From contig JAUIRK010000740.1 in NCBI GenBank assembly GCA_030549495.1, forward strand, positions 1 to 64,000: 64,000 nt of DNA. Direction: 5' to 3'. Below the pieces are notes generated by a model that did no database searches, had not been told where the DNA came from, and worked only from the letters and a program-made list of their open reading frames with translations. The DNA comes from Nectonema munidae (taxonomy: Eukaryota; Nematomorpha; Nectonematoida; Nectonematidae). Position numbers and translations under genes: made by a program. Shown here in pieces: positions 44,208-56,750 of this stretch. Each line of letters begins with the position of its first letter. The first letter of the stretch is position 1.

Positions 44208-45080
44208 ACGATACTGGGTAAAGAATATTAAAAAAAATTAGAAGAATGAACATTAGAGAAGAAAGAATTTAAAAAAAAAGGTAGCAACAAATCTTGAGAT
44301 TCTTTGAAACTATATTTATACTATAATTGCACAAATAGACTTGATATACCTAAAAACAGAAAAACACTTTTCAAAAAATAGAAAGTTTTGAAAGTATTAA
44401 TTTATATAATAAGGATAAAATTGTTACATTTCACTATCACAATATGAGGGAATTTTGAAGTTTGCTATAAAGAAGTTCGAGAATATTTTAATGATTATTA
44501 TTTTCAATAGATATCAATGATGAATTTATATTTCCTAGAATGCAATATGTGAGGAGTCAATATTTCATGAGATGTATTGCATGTCTGGAAAGAATTCAGC
44601 GTTTCAAAAATAATTCAAGGATTATAACATTCGTGAGATGATTAATTAGAAGGATGTGGGATAAATCATCTGGGAATAGTAAAGTTAGCGTGGCAGTGCG
44701 AAGAACTGCCTTATACACTGTCTAATACTCAAATGAATGAATTTTGTACTAACTAAAAACACTATTCTTTATGAAAGCGGTTGAACAACCTCATTAACTC
44801 ATAATCATGGCAATTTATTTTTGACGTAAAAATCTTTTTTTTCATTTTTATTTTAGTCTGTGATTTTCCCTTGTACAAGGAATGACTGCCTCTCGCGCCA
44901 AGTGATAATTCAGCTCTCGATTTCGCTTTGTCGAGACTCAAAAGCGTTCGCTTCTTTCAGATCAAGCGTAGCCATTTCTTTCTTCATCATCACTTTCTGT
45001 GTAAATTTAGAAACCCCTTTTATTTAAACAAGCAACATTTAGGTTATATGCTTTCTATACTGGTACACCGTAATCTCTTC
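44208..45080. other. non-coding stretch with a GC-richer patch
   Basis: About 44840-44990 is distinctly richer in G+C and holds a CTCGATTTCG...GTCGAG inverted motif and CTTGTACAAGG. On the reverse strand a 26-codon frame starts MMKKEMATLDLK. No gene can be supported. Confidence 0.3.
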
Positions 45081-45340
45081 TTAACCCTAGAACGCCCATG
45101 ATTTTAGTACCTTTAAAGTCCATAGCGGCGAATTGACCGATAAATGTATTAGTGCGTAATAACTGTAATATAAACACAATTATATTATTAATAACATCAA
45201 GTAATACTTATAATCAAAAAATATTAAATGATATTATATATATTAAAAATAAAATAGTTATTAGTATTATTTAACTGTAGTACATAAATAAAAAGCAAAA
45301 AATCAAAAAGAAAATTGTATGTATATAAATATATATGAAA

Positions 45341-45420
45341 TCTCCAACCTGTATTCTACGATAATTCATCTCCAACCTGTATACTACGATGATTCATCTC
45401 CAACCTGTATACTCGGGGAG
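45341..45420. repeat. 28-bp subterminal repeats of the piggyBac element
   Basis: CTCCAACCTGTAT(A/T)CTACGAT starts at 45342, 45370 and 45398, an exact 28-bp spacing. Such subterminal repeats are often transposase-binding sites; that role here is inference. Confidence 0.85.
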
Positions 45421-45723
45421 AGGATATTAGATAAGTTATTAATTTTTTCACGATATTAAATAATATATTTTATCAAATAATCAAAATAAATTTCTGTAAT
45501 CAAAGAATCGAAAAATATTCTTTAAAAAATCAAAAAATATCAAACTTTCTGTTCATATTTTGCTACCTCATACGATGTTACAAAAGTTATTACCTATACT
45601 TTGCAATTTGCACGATATTATATTTAAATTGTTTTATTTTTCTAATTATTTTTTTCTTCTTATTTTTGACAATTTTGAAATTTATTTTTATTTTTTTTCC
45701 TTCTGTTTTCACTTACTTTTGTT

Positions 45724-46953
45724 ATGGCTTGGCAAATGTTGAAGTCTAAAAATTCATATTTTTCCAATTTGCGAGTTGATATTGATAGTGAATCAGATTC
45801 TGACACTTCAAATTCAAATTATTCTGACGATGAATATAGCATACTTGATCAGGATACTTTAGAAAGTGATTCGAGCAGTGACGAAAAAGAGAATGGATCC
45901 AGCGTTTTCAATTCTCTATAGAGTTCTCTCAGACTTTTTTCTCAAATAACACAGTTATCAGAAGTAAGGATGGAACGAAATGGAACAATACCCCAACTAA
46001 AAGTGTAACAAAAAGAACAAATAAGAATGTAATCCATAAAAAAAGGGGGTCCAACAAACTTCATTATCTTTCGATCTAATTCTTGTAAAGATGTATTAGA
46101 AGAGCTGTTTGGAATAAACAATTTGAAAGAGAGGTAAGAACTTTAGAAAAAGCCTTTGGGCAGAATACGCAAGATTAGATGAAGCAGAGCTAAGAGCCTT
46201 CATTAAACTTTGTATACTGAGAGGAGTATTGAAAGGAAAGAATGAACCATTATTCTCCTTTTGGGAAACAAAGTATGGAAGAAATCTAGCAAAAAAACTT
46301 TTGTGTAGTAAAAAAACCATGATTGGGACGTTGAGATCGAAAAAAAAGAAATTCCAGCTGAAATAAAAATTGATAAAAAAGATAAACTCTATCTAACTAA
46401 AAGTGCCTTTACTCAAAACGAAAACATATCCTTTTTATGTTACAAAGCTAAAAAGAACAAGGTGGTTTATTTATCCTCGATGCATGATGAAGTGAAAATA
46501 AAAGATGACGAAAAGAAAAAACCCGATCAAATCATTTTTACAACGAAACCAAAAGTGGTGTGGATAACGCCGATGAAATGCTGAAAATGTATTCCACAAA
46601 ATCCGCGTCAAGGAGATGGCCACTTTGTGTTTTTTTCAACTTGATAGATTAGTTTGCTTGAATTCTTTTATAATATACAAGCCTTTGGAAGTAAGCAAAA
46701 AGAGTTGAAGAGAGTTTTTGATTCAGCTAGGAGAAGAATTGTGTGAAGAAAGCAGAGTCAGACGAAAAAAATCAACACCATCAGCTTGATCAGTGCTAAA
46801 ACTCAGAAGTCAGACGATGGGGAAACACGAAGAACGACGTGTAGAATTTGCAAGAACAAAACAAGACTCAGATGTTACAATTGCTCAGATTACGTTTGTG
46901 GCACCTGTTCCACAAACGTGTGTAAAAATTGTGTTCCAAATGTCAATAAATAA
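45724..46953 (+). pseudogene. piggyBac transposase pseudogene
   Basis: The start (MAWQMLKSKNSYFSNLRVDI) leads into a highly acidic, serine-rich N-terminus (45724-45921), usual for piggyBac transposases. About 46150-46320 reads LDEAELRAFIKLCILRGVLK and SFWETKYGRNLAK, the start of the DDE_Tnp_1_7 domain. About 46551-46650 reads KSGVDNADEMLKMYSTKSAS then RRWPLCVFFN, which holds the last catalytic aspartates (GVD..D). The end (46831-46953) is a cysteine-rich C-terminal domain with C-x2-C pairs (TTCRICKNKTRLRCYNC..). The central part with the first two catalytic aspartates is missing, and stops or shifts separate the pieces, so it is inactive. Confidence 0.9.
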
Positions 46954-47231
46954 AAATTTGTTTTTACATAAATAAAAAAAATGCTTTTTTATAAACGCTA
47001 TGTAAGATTTTTTCAAAGCCGGTCAATTGACCGGCCTGGACTTTTAAGGTATAACATGATCAAAAAGACCAATTTTTTTTACAAATAGATTTTTTTTCAC
47101 ATAAGTTTCATTAAGAGAACTAAAAAATAGACTTTTAAAATCTCACTTCCTAAAGAACAGAATTGAAAAAGTTTTTACTTGATTTTGTTATAAAAATGGT
47201 CAATAAACCGGCTTGGGCGTTCTAGGGTTAA

Positions 47232-48040
47232 CATGTGTTCCATCGAATACCTCTATCGATATAATGCCCTTTTAAAAGCTTAATTTTATAAGGGGTTTTC
47301 TTAGAGACATTTATGAATAAATATCCCGTTATAATTTTTTTTTAACTTTTTATCAAGTTTATGAAGAAGTGGATTCGTCTTTCCTAAATTTATGAAAAAG
47401 ACCTTCATGGTAAATGCTCCGCTACTTTTATCGATATAATGCCCATTTAAAAATTTGGAAGAATGTATTTCATAGAGAGTTTAATGAATAAATGCTACTA
47501 AATTTTTTTTAAAAATTAGCTGGCAAGGGGTAAATGATCCATGTTCGATAAATTATAATTAAGCAAGCATTAAACGTTTCATTCCCACTAATGATTAGGG
47601 GCGCACATCCGGGAGGGGGACGGTCGCAAATGGTCATTTTCGCCCCCCCCCTCCCCACGAATAATTTTCTATGAGTAAGAGTTGTTTTAAAGCTTGTTTA
47701 TAAAACATGTATGATGATTACATTATAGGATGTAATAATCATTCGAATACATGATAATGTAAGATAAGAGAATAAAAGAGAGAATGCAGCTTTTCGAGTG
47801 ATTCGTCATGCCAAGCTGCTCTGAGATTCCTATCAAAAATATTTCACAAACGATGATAATCCATTGTTTCAATATGCACACAATAAGTAAGCAATGTCTA
47901 TCACAGTGTCTCAAAGGGTCTTGTATTATTTTTGAGTAAACACATGTTGATGATCCACCAGCTTTTTTTTAATCTTCTTCTCTCACAGTGATTCTATTTC
48001 TCTTTCTGTCTCCTTCTCTTGCTCTTTTTCTGCTAAAACT
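47232..48040. other. non-coding stretch with a GC/C-rich fragment
   Basis: A ggggcgcacatccgggaggg segment and a C-run lie at 47598-47657; both resemble hAT-like element ends but have no partner. Otherwise nothing recognised. Confidence 0.35.
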
Positions 48041-48042
48041 CA

Positions 48043-48172
48043 TAAGCTCTCTTCTCTCATTCAATCTTTCTTCTTTCATTTAAGCTCTATTCTCTCACTC
48101 AAGCTCTCTCTTTTAACTCAAGTTCTCTTCTCTCGTTCAAGCTCTCCTATCTCATTCAGCCCTCTTCTCTCT
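48043..48172. repeat. 19-bp polypyrimidine tandem repeat
   Basis: Units of TCAAGCTCTCTTCTCTCAT type begin about every 19 bp (48044, 48082, 48101, 48120, 48139, 48158), about seven copies. One strand is almost pure pyrimidine. Confidence 0.8.
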
Positions 48173-49078
48173 AATTTGTATTTAGAGTAAAATTAAAAAT
48201 AATTTTATTTTCTCATTAGAAACTGGTTATTAGCGGAATATAAGTTCGATATTTTCAGAACGTTTTATAGTGATACCAAAGTTCAGCTATTTAAATTAAT
48301 CACTGATTTTTGGTAAAAATTTAGCTCCATCAATTTTTTCTTCATGTTTTAACTTTAATTAACCCACTGGCTCTCACAATTTGAAGTTTCATATTTTATA
48401 TTCGAATTTTTACTTTTAACAACTTAATACACCAAACATTTTGCAAAAATGAAAATTTGTTAATGTTTTTAATTGAGAGAAAAATAAAGTTATCTATCGC
48501 TACAATTTTATATGAATGAATATTGTTAGACTCACGTTGAAAATGTTTTTTCAACAAAGGTCACTTTTAATCTTTATCAATATGTTAGTTACATTTTGTA
48601 ACATTTGAAAACTTTAATTTTTTCAAGTCAAGAAATTTTTTTTCAATAGCTATTTGGGAATTAATATTTTGACTAGCTATTCAGTTTAAAAGCAAAAATA
48701 TTCTATTTGTTTAATATTTGAGCAGAGATATTTTTTATAACGTTCGATTGTTAAATTTAGTAAGTTACACTGTACATAATTAATTAAATAATTTTTGTTA
48801 GAAAATTTGTTGATTATTATAATAAAAATATATTATCGAAACAAAATCAGTTGTTAAAAATGTACTTGATACGTTGGCATTTGCTGCTTATAAAAACTTG
48901 AAAATATCAAATAAAGTGCCGATAAACTATCTCATTTTTTATGCCTCCTATTATTTCGAAATTATTCTGAGAACAGACAGTTTTATTTTAAATAGTGAAA
49001 ATTGCTTTATTAGTTATTTTGTCTCCTTTCTCTCTTATGTTAATTATGTAGCTAATTTTTCAATTTTGAGTAAAAGGT
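48173..49078. other. AT-rich non-coding stretch
   Basis: Nothing recognised; the frame at 48874-49080 looks fortuitous. Confidence 0.4.
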
Positions 49079-49216
49079 AAGGTAAAGGTACCGTGAGTGT
49101 GTTTTCATTGACAAGGCACTGATGTAACTCTTATGTTAAACTAAGGAAATTGGTATCGATGAAGAATCGAACCCAGAGGCTTCCGTGCTGAGTTTATCAT
49201 GTCATGCCACGCATAG
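49079..49216 (-). repeat. tRNA-derived SINE, family A, copy 2
   Basis: On the reverse strand a GCGTGGCATGACATGATAAA head leads to a B box GGGTTCGATTC and a tail CAATGAAAACACACTCACGG ending in ACCTTTACC. The tail matches 49884-49940. Confidence 0.6.
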
Positions 49217-49883
49217 AGTATGCTGTAGTGGATATATCAAATTAGTTTTCAAAAAAATTAACTTATCCTGTAAAATTTTTTAGTCTTTGTTGAAGCAATA
49301 TAACTTTTTCTGATAGAGTTTTTTCCTTGAGTTATTATAAAAGCCAAATCATTGCAAAAGGTTAAAAGTTGTTATTTTACTTTTTGTAGATCTTGAATCA
49401 GAACGTTCAAGTATGAGTATCTGAATTTATCATTTGACTATTTTCTATTTGAATTATTTAACTTTTTTTTTGATTCATAAAAAATTTATTATTACTCTTA
49501 ACTTTGTTTTTGAAAATTCTTTGTTTTTGGAAGCTGCCTCGGGCAAAATTATAGTTTGACTACTTTGTGTTTGCTTGCACCAATTTAATTTTAAAAATAT
49601 TTTTAGAATGATGTTTAGAAAAATGAAGTAATGCAATCTTAATTTATTGTTTCATTTTTGTTTTGACAATTTTAACTTTATTTTATACCTTTTTTTGAGA
49701 GTCTAACTAACTTATTCTTATACACTAAAAAGAATGAAAAAATTCTAATACAAAGTTTTCTAACTTTAGTTCTGTTTTGCATTTTTGATAGAAATATAAA
49801 ATAAATATTTTATTAATTAATAAAGAATGAGAATGAAACGTATGATGCTAGATTCAGATTTGAGAGCTTTAAGATTCAAAACT
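49217..49883. other. AT-rich non-coding stretch
   Basis: Nothing recognised. Confidence 0.4.
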
Positions 49884-49940
49884 AAAGGTAAAGGTGCAGT
49901 GGGGTGTTTTCATCGAGAAGGCAGAATCCAAACAACCTTC
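49884..49940 (-). repeat. SINE family A, tail fragment (copy 3)
   Basis: GGTAAAGGTGCAGTGGGGTG, then TTTTCATCGAGAAGGCAGAAT, matches the tail of 9078-9214. The tRNA-like head is absent. Confidence 0.6.
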
Positions 49941-51421
49941 CGCTACTAACATCTTCATAGCGTATTTACGCCTGGAGGGTAAACAGACACCCTGTAAAAA
50001 ATTTAAACAAATAATGGGAGAGATAATAAATTAAAAAATTTAAATGATGCCATAAAATTTATAAGGTTAAAAAACCGGAATGATTTAACGAGCAATCTTC
50101 TGGAATAGAGTTTTCCATCCCTAACTTCATTGGACAGAAAATCTTCAGAAAGAATATGATTACTTAAATAAAACATTTAATTATTTAAGCAAGGGAATTT
50201 AATGAAGTTCATCTCATATACCAAAAAAACAAATGTTTAAAATGGACATCACATATTATATTACGTAGTGACAGTGAAGGAACCCCTTCACCTTTCTCAA
50301 AAATTTGGTAAGTTTAAATTATTTCCTTTTACTTTTAAATAGAAGTTTTAGTTGTGGATCTTGATAAATTTTCAAGCTTTTTAATTTATCTTTTATCGAT
50401 ATATTCTTAAAAACTCAGCACATATGATGACAAAATTTCAAACAGAAGTTTGAATATTTTAGGAAATGATCGTAAGGATTTTCTTTAAAATATAACTTCT
50501 CTAATCCTTCTCTTTGGCACTCCAAAAATAGTAGGAATCAAACAGAATTCCAATTAAATCAGAAAAAATTTTATTTATAACAGATAAATAATCCTGTTAA
50601 AATTTTTTTGCTTGATTTATAAATTAATGGAATATGAACTCTAACGATTTTCAACTATCTTTGTTCTTTCCAATAGCATATTTCAATACAAATGTATCAT
50701 CTGTAGTATTATATTGTTGTTCACATAAACGTAACTCCCAAAGTTCATATAAATGGTTTAAACGAGGATTGAACAAGTTTGTGAAAAGTATTGACCCCCT
50801 CGTACAGATCAAGGTGATCCCTTGGAATGCCTCTTTGGGTATATATAAAATGAAATGTATAATTCAATTTGCGAAGTCTACTAATTCAGAAGACACAGAT
50901 CTGTAGGCAAATTAAACAAAGACGTGGATACACTTATGTATCTGAGTTGAGAAAAATGATAAGGGAGTTGAGTAGCATCAAAATACGTTCAATTTGGATT
51001 CATTCCTAAGAGGACTAAATGACCACTCAATAAAGACAAGAAGGATGCAAGAGGGCGCTCACCCATAAAAGAAGCGAGAGATTTGGCTAGATCTGTAGAG
51101 TTTTCAAAGAAAAAAACGCACTATCATATAGTGAGAGTTCTTTCGTCTCAAAAACAAAAAAGGACATTTCTGAATCAACAAAAACCGCTGAAAAAGTTTC
51201 AAATTTAATGATACAAAGAGAGTGTTATGGTAGCCCTCTTCATACTAGGATACCATTCTCCCCCGCGGTTTGTTATATGTCATTTTACGTCAAAACTTGC
51301 CATTTTTCAAAAATGTGAATATCTAAAAAATTTTAAGTTAAATCTCAAACCTTATCGAAATAAGAGTGAGGTGATATTTTAAACTTTGTCAAGTTTAATT
51401 CATCACCACTATACTTTAGAG
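49941..51421. other. non-coding stretch
   Basis: The 90-codon frame at 50634-50906 matches no family and has no splice context. Nothing else recognised. Confidence 0.35.
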
Positions 51422-51490
51422 CAGTGTTGTCCAAATTAGGACACGCGGGCCACATGCGGCCCATTCTCAAATGCGGACAGCGGCCTCTTT
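51422..51490. mobile_element. solitary hAT-type transposon end
   Basis: CAGTGTTGTCCAAATTAGG, then a GCGGGCCACATGCGGCCC segment, is the classic left end of many animal hAT elements (CAGTG.T.TCCAA..., GCGGGCCACATGCGGCCC). I found no matching inverted end to the right, so the partner is lost or outside my recognition. Confidence 0.6.
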
Positions 51491-51754
51491 TAAAACATTT
51501 TGAATTTTTGCATCTTTTGAAGACAGGATTATAAACTACTGCCACTCATAAACTCTATCTTACATTAGTTATTGAAAATATTCTTCTTAACACATTTTTA
51601 ATCTATTTTATAATAAATGTTTCAAAAGACTGTTTTTCTTATGAATAGCGATAAAAGTTTGAGCAAAATTAACATTTGTCGGTTGGAGACACGTTTTCTC
51701 CCATTTTCGATATAATATAAGATTGGTTGACCTGTGATGATCATTTTCCCGTGC

Positions 51755-52400
51755 TTCGTCTATAAGAACTTAGAGAATTATTACATCAAGAACTTAGACA
51801 TACAGGTGCTACACGGTTGTATCATTGCGTTAAGATTATCCCATATTCACTTCAGGAAGTAAGAGACCATGTTAACAAGTGTTCTAATCATCCAGAAATG
51901 AGGCGACGTTTTTATAAGCCTAGTAACTCTCCCATTAATGACCATTACAACTAAAAATTGAGAAACAAGTTGAAATGAAGTGTAAAACAGTTCAAGTGTG
52001 TATGAAAAAACTAAAAATTTATGTTATATCGTTTTCCAATTCTCCAGATGTGATATATTGAATGTTCCTCTCTAGAGGAACATTGAGCGTAATGGGTACT
52101 AAATTATACTTCAGAAAACAAATACTTACTAAAGTCGTTTAATCTAGACTTTTTCCTGTAATAACGTTGATACATGCAGGCTTAAGGAGAGTTTTGTTTT
52201 TTTTATACCGTTTTAGGACAACCACAAATTGCACATTTAGATATGGGTGCCTATTTTACTAAAAGAATTTGTGATATTTTGGACGGAAAAACATTAAATA
52301 GTCACCTCTCATACAATGCGTTATCATCCTACACGCAATGCTGAATCAAGGATTATACTCGCCTTGTTTATAGGTTATTCACATTTTCTATCTTGTCTAT
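51755..52400 (+). mobile_element. fossil gypsy-type integrase region
   Basis: Traces of an LTR-retrotransposon integrase on the forward strand: a zinc-binding-like H...H...C stretch at about 51755-51955 and catalytic-core-like stretches at about 52230-52390. The family is probably Ty3/gypsy. It is old and broken in several places; no LTRs were recognised around it. Confidence 0.55.
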
Positions 52401-52858
52401 ATAAGCCTTGTTTGGAAATACTATAGTTACAATTTTTGTCACTGATGAAGTTACCGAGATATTTCACTATTTTTATAACTGCTTCTTAGGATATAGAGGT
52501 AACTAACTGTATTGCTTTAGCACATCAAATTTTCCCTCATGTTATACATTATATAACAATTTAAACAAATTCACAACCAATTTATTTTCTTTTTAGTGAA
52601 TATATCTAAAATAACAATATTTAAATATCAAAATTTTAGTGAGGATCATGTTTTTATAGTTTTTAAAATTTTGGATTTTTTTTAACTGGTGTATATGCGA
52701 TATGCAAATGGTATTTCCAGACCGGTAATTTTGAAAATTGCAAAAAATATCCCCCTCCCCCAATAATTTTGAGGATGCGCGCCCCAGGAAAGAACATAGT
52801 ACGTTATGTGTTCTGAATTATACGCTTCAGATCTACATGAAAGATCTTACTTATCAAA

Positions 52859-53640
52859 ATGGAAAATTGTCAAAATTTATCCAATATACTCAAAGGTACT
52901 GGAATAATATATGATCGCTTTTTCATGGACCACGAATTATGTTTATGGAGAAAGGAGCGCAACTTAACAGTTTTAGGTACACTGGCTTCAAACAAACGGT
53001 GTGTTCCTTCAATTTTCAAAACTCAACATCCAAATAGTTTGCCATTGGCGGAGTATGAATCCAGGACTTTGTACTCTGGTTGTGCCTCCCTTGTTGCCTA
53101 TATTCCAAAGAATCACACAACGACCAATTTCAAAATAGTTATGAGCAGCCAACGCTATCATGCTCTTGAGACAATGGAATCATGGTTGTGCTACAACAGT
53201 TTCAAAGCAGGTGTTGATAAATCTAATCAGATCATAGGTGCGTATACCACATACAAAACATCTAGACGTTGGCCGATGGCTGTATTCAGCAACTATCTCG
53301 ATATGGATGCCTTCAACACTTCGGTTATAGTGTTATGGAAAAGCACTCAATATACTATCAAAAAAGTGGTAGAAAAGAATACATCAAAAATCCTTTTTGC
53401 GTCTTTCTGAAAATTTTATGAAAATTCCTGCCCAAAGCATGAGGATTCCAAGTGAAGTAAGAACTTTGCTAAAATTTATGGATACCAGAAGGAGTACCCT
53501 AGTATATCCCAGCCTAGTAGAGGTAACTAAAATCAGAAAGATTTGCCAAGTGTCTTCTAAGTTTTTTTTTATCACTTTGAAAATAATATCTTTTAGTAAA
53601 ATTTTTTGCTTTTTGGAAAATATAAAAGCTCATTTTGTAC
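52859..53640 (+). pseudogene. piggyBac-type transposase, C-terminal half
   Basis: A 183-codon open frame begins MENCQNLSNILKGTGIIYDR and continues FFMDHELCLWRKERNLTVLG, matching the piggyBac catalytic core: YDRFF holds the second catalytic aspartate and LTVLGTLASNKR is the conserved strand after it. ASLVAYIPK follows, then FKAGVDKSNQIIGAYTTYKT and SRRWPMAVFSN, where the family has GVD..DQ; the second aspartate here is N. A frame change near 53380-53400 leads into SFLRLSENFMKIPAQSM, the usual basic tail. The N-terminal half and both ends are missing. It differs clearly from the transposase at 45724-46953, so it is another piggyBac lineage. Confidence 0.88.
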
Positions 53641-56027
53641 CACAACATAGGCTAAGAAGCTAAATTAAGTTTTTTTTAATTAGGGGAAAAATTTCTTTTA
53701 TGAAATCATAATATATTAGGTTAATGATATATTATATTGTAAAATAATCATTTAGTAATTAGTTCTTTCTGATAAAAAAGTTTAATTCTAGGAAAAAACT
53801 TACAAATTTATAAGACAACGACGACCGTCGATGGTCATGCGAGGTAAAGCATGTAATTAGGTAAATGATGTCTTTAGTTTGGTATCAACTGCCCAAGACA
53901 AAATAGGAGTTTTGAGAAATCGGTAAAGATGTAGGTTCTGTGGTTTATTTGTGTTTTCGTGAAGCAATTAACCGATCAGCCCAACTAAAGCAGATGATTG
54001 TGGTCAATTCCTTTTGAATTCCATCAAAAATTCGGTTTTGTCCATGTCTATTTATGGGACATTGGCTGTTAATAGAGAGGTACTTTTTTATTATAATTTT
54101 TCGTAATTTTTCTCCTGACTGAGTAATGGATAGAAGGTAAAATACTGTTAAAAGTTTGTTAACTTCATATTTGTTAAAGTGGAATATTATGTCATTTTCA
54201 GATTTAAAATGTTTTTGCCACTTGTTTAAAAGGTTATTATTATCATTTGTGTTAAGTAAAAGAATATAGAAAAATTTGATGTTTTTTTATGTTTTCTCAA
54301 CGTAATCAAAGATAATTGCTAATTGAATACTTAGTCGATTTGTGAAAAATATAAAGCTTCAAAATAAAACGAATCGGTATTCTACAAAACATAGTATCGT
54401 CCCATCACTAGTCCAAATTACTACCAAAACCATTGAATAGAAAAATATATTATTAAATACACAATTTCGGAAACATATTTTATCAATTCAGATCCATAAG
54501 TAAATCGGTAAAAGTCAATTATTTTAATTAAGGTTTTTGAGATTGAACTAATATATTAAATATTTTTTATTAAAATTTTTTTATAGGTCAATAAAGTCAA
54601 TATTTTTTTTATGTAAAAAATCACTTATTTTATTTCAATTTTTTTATCTAATCTTTTAAGTTTTAATATGGCTTCTTTATACTGTATTTTGATTTTTTCA
54701 AAAGGTGCCAACGTTTAATAGTAGTAAATCAACAAAAATATGATTAATCAAAAAGTAAACAGCATAAATTTACTTTTTCCCATTAAAGTTTATTTTGTAA
54801 AATGTGTAGAGTAACTGTGAATCATAATAAAACATATTGTTGATAACCATACAAATGGAAAAACTAACTTTTTAAATACAAATATAGTTTTCTAGAATGT
54901 AATATTCCGCTTCACATGTTCCTTCTCCAAACAATTAAGGAGTTTTTTCTGGACTGGCATACGCAATTCTTCTAGTTTCTTTCACCAGAGTAATCTTTAC
55001 CTCATTTATATAAAAGATATCATGCTGGGTAAAAAATTCGTAATGTTGATCAAAGCACCGTTAGAAATTTTAATTTAGTTTGGTTCGGTTCATTTAAGGT
55101 TCATGAAAGTTGTAGCTTGTGAGTACCATGTCATTTGAAGAACACGAAAATTAAGAAAAGTTGTTTCAATTAGTAGTCCACCTTTTAGGGATTTCAATAT
55201 TGATAAATAAAATTTTCTAAAAATCTTTTGGAAAAATGCATTTATAGTCTCAATTGGAAAGGGGCCGTCACATGGCTAGAAAGTATAGTAAACACCTTGG
55301 ATATCATAAATGAAGCTAAGATAAATGAGAACATCAGTAGAGCATGTTATTCGTAGTTTTTCATTAACTAAAAAAATAGAACACAAATTCATATTTTCAA
55401 AGATGACTTGATAAAAATTTCACTTAAAAATTCATGATTTCGGCATAATATTTAGTTTATATTAGTTTCTGACATAAACATCATGAAACCTTTTGAAAAA
55501 AAATTAATTTTGAAAAAGATTAAACTAAAAAAATATAAAAGATTAGATCCATAAAAAAATTAAGTCTAACAAATCTTATTCTCAACCTAAATTAATTAAT
55601 TTTATTAAAGTAGATTCTAAATAGACAATGGCATATGATTCTTTAAAGTTCTTTCATTATCGTAAAAGGATTTTTAAAAATATTTTTCAAGTTATTTTTA
55701 AAAACCTGTAGGGATTAGGATATCTTTTCCATAAAGCACAAGCTACTTGATCCCATGAATTTTTAAAAAAAAAATCAGCCGTATAAAACTTAACCATTGA
55801 GCATATTATCGGGTGAGATGATATTTTTCGAAAAAGCCATTTATATAATTGGATCAAAATTAGAAAGAAATAAGATAAAAAAAGAATCTATATAATTTTT
55901 TCCTGTCACCAAATCCATGAATATTTTTGAACTCTGTAATCTGTATTTTTAATGCAACCTAATATTATCCGCATTATAGAAATATCCTACTTTTTATTTT
56001 ATACAAAATAATACTTTTTTTAAATCT
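53641..56027. other. AT-rich non-coding stretch
   Basis: More than 2 kb without a supportable gene. A 14-bp GACCGTCGATGGTC near-palindrome lies near 53826. Otherwise nothing recognised. Confidence 0.4.
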
Positions 56028-56137
56028 TGATGCTTGTATCGAACTATGAGGAAATGAGGCCTGATACTGTTTTGAACGCAAAACCTTGAGTTAGCGAAAC
56101 CCAATATCTCACCAACATTATTCACGCTCCAAATGCT
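56028..56137 (-). repeat. SINE family A, copy 4
   Basis: GATGCTTGTATCGAACTATG, then AGG..TGAT and TTGAGTTAGCGAA, matches the 9078-9214 copy in the same orientation. The far tail is missing. Confidence 0.6.
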
Positions 56138-56309
56138 TAGATTGAAAGGGTAGGAAGGCGGAGACAAATTAAAAATTCGGTAGGCAGATAATGTCTTTTT
56201 CCACTTATCTCATAAGCAAAATATATAATATCGCTTTACCTCAAAGTTTTAAAGATTATCTACACTATTTTTTTTAATTCAAATATTACACTTTTTTAAA
56301 AAGCCACTG

Positions 56310-56410
56310 TATTTTCTGAATATTGTTATTTGTGATTTTGTTTTTGAGAGTCGAGGGCTTTAGAGATCGAATCCTAAAGCTCTGAAGCTTTTACTTTGAA
56401 TAATCTATAT
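56310..56410 (-). repeat. SINE family B, degenerate copy
   Basis: TGTGATTTTGTTTTTGAGAG, then GGGCTTTAGAGATCGAATCC, follows the family B order (B box in reverse orientation) but is strongly diverged. Confidence 0.45.
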
Positions 56411-56519
56411 ATAGCAATTGCCTCACTCAAAAATCATAAACCTTTTGGATATGATGAAGTTAGATTATTATTTATTCCCTTCCTTTTATATCGAATATAT
56501 TAATTTATTTATATAATTT

Positions 56520-56750
56520 CAGTTTTCTCCGAGGTGTTTTTCCTGATTGCCTAAAATTAACAAAAGTAATACCAGTTTTGAAACCTAAAAAATCCCAACT
56601 TGATATTAACAACTTTCGTCCGATTTCCATAATATCGATTTTTTCTAAAATTTTGGAAAAAATGGTCTATCATAGAGCGCTTATTTATGTTAATGAAAAT
56701 AACATTATTGATAATAGACTATTTTCTTTCTTTTTAATTGTTACAACTGC
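56520..56750 (+). mobile_element. LINE reverse transcriptase fragment
   Basis: About 70 codons without a stop: FLRGVFPDCLKLTKVIPVLK, then PKKSQLDINNFRPISIISIF and SKILEKMVYHRA. This is the N-terminal RT block of non-LTR elements (G.FP...K...V.P..K......NYRPIS....FSKI.EK). It ends abruptly near 56745. The frame has no ATG. Confidence 0.85.

Larger units (their letters stand above)
45085..47227 (+). mobile_element. piggyBac-family DNA transposon with intact ends
   Basis: 2143 bp between TTAA target duplications (45081-45084 and 47228-47231). The terminal inverted repeats are 14 bp and perfect, CCCTAGAACGCCCA. Subterminal features are three copies of a 28-bp repeat on the left (45341-45420) and a perfect 18-bp palindrome on the right (47018-47035), with AATTGACCG boxes near both ends. 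The transposase inside is decayed and lacks its middle. Clean ends suggest it could still have been moved in trans until recently. Confidence 0.93.
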
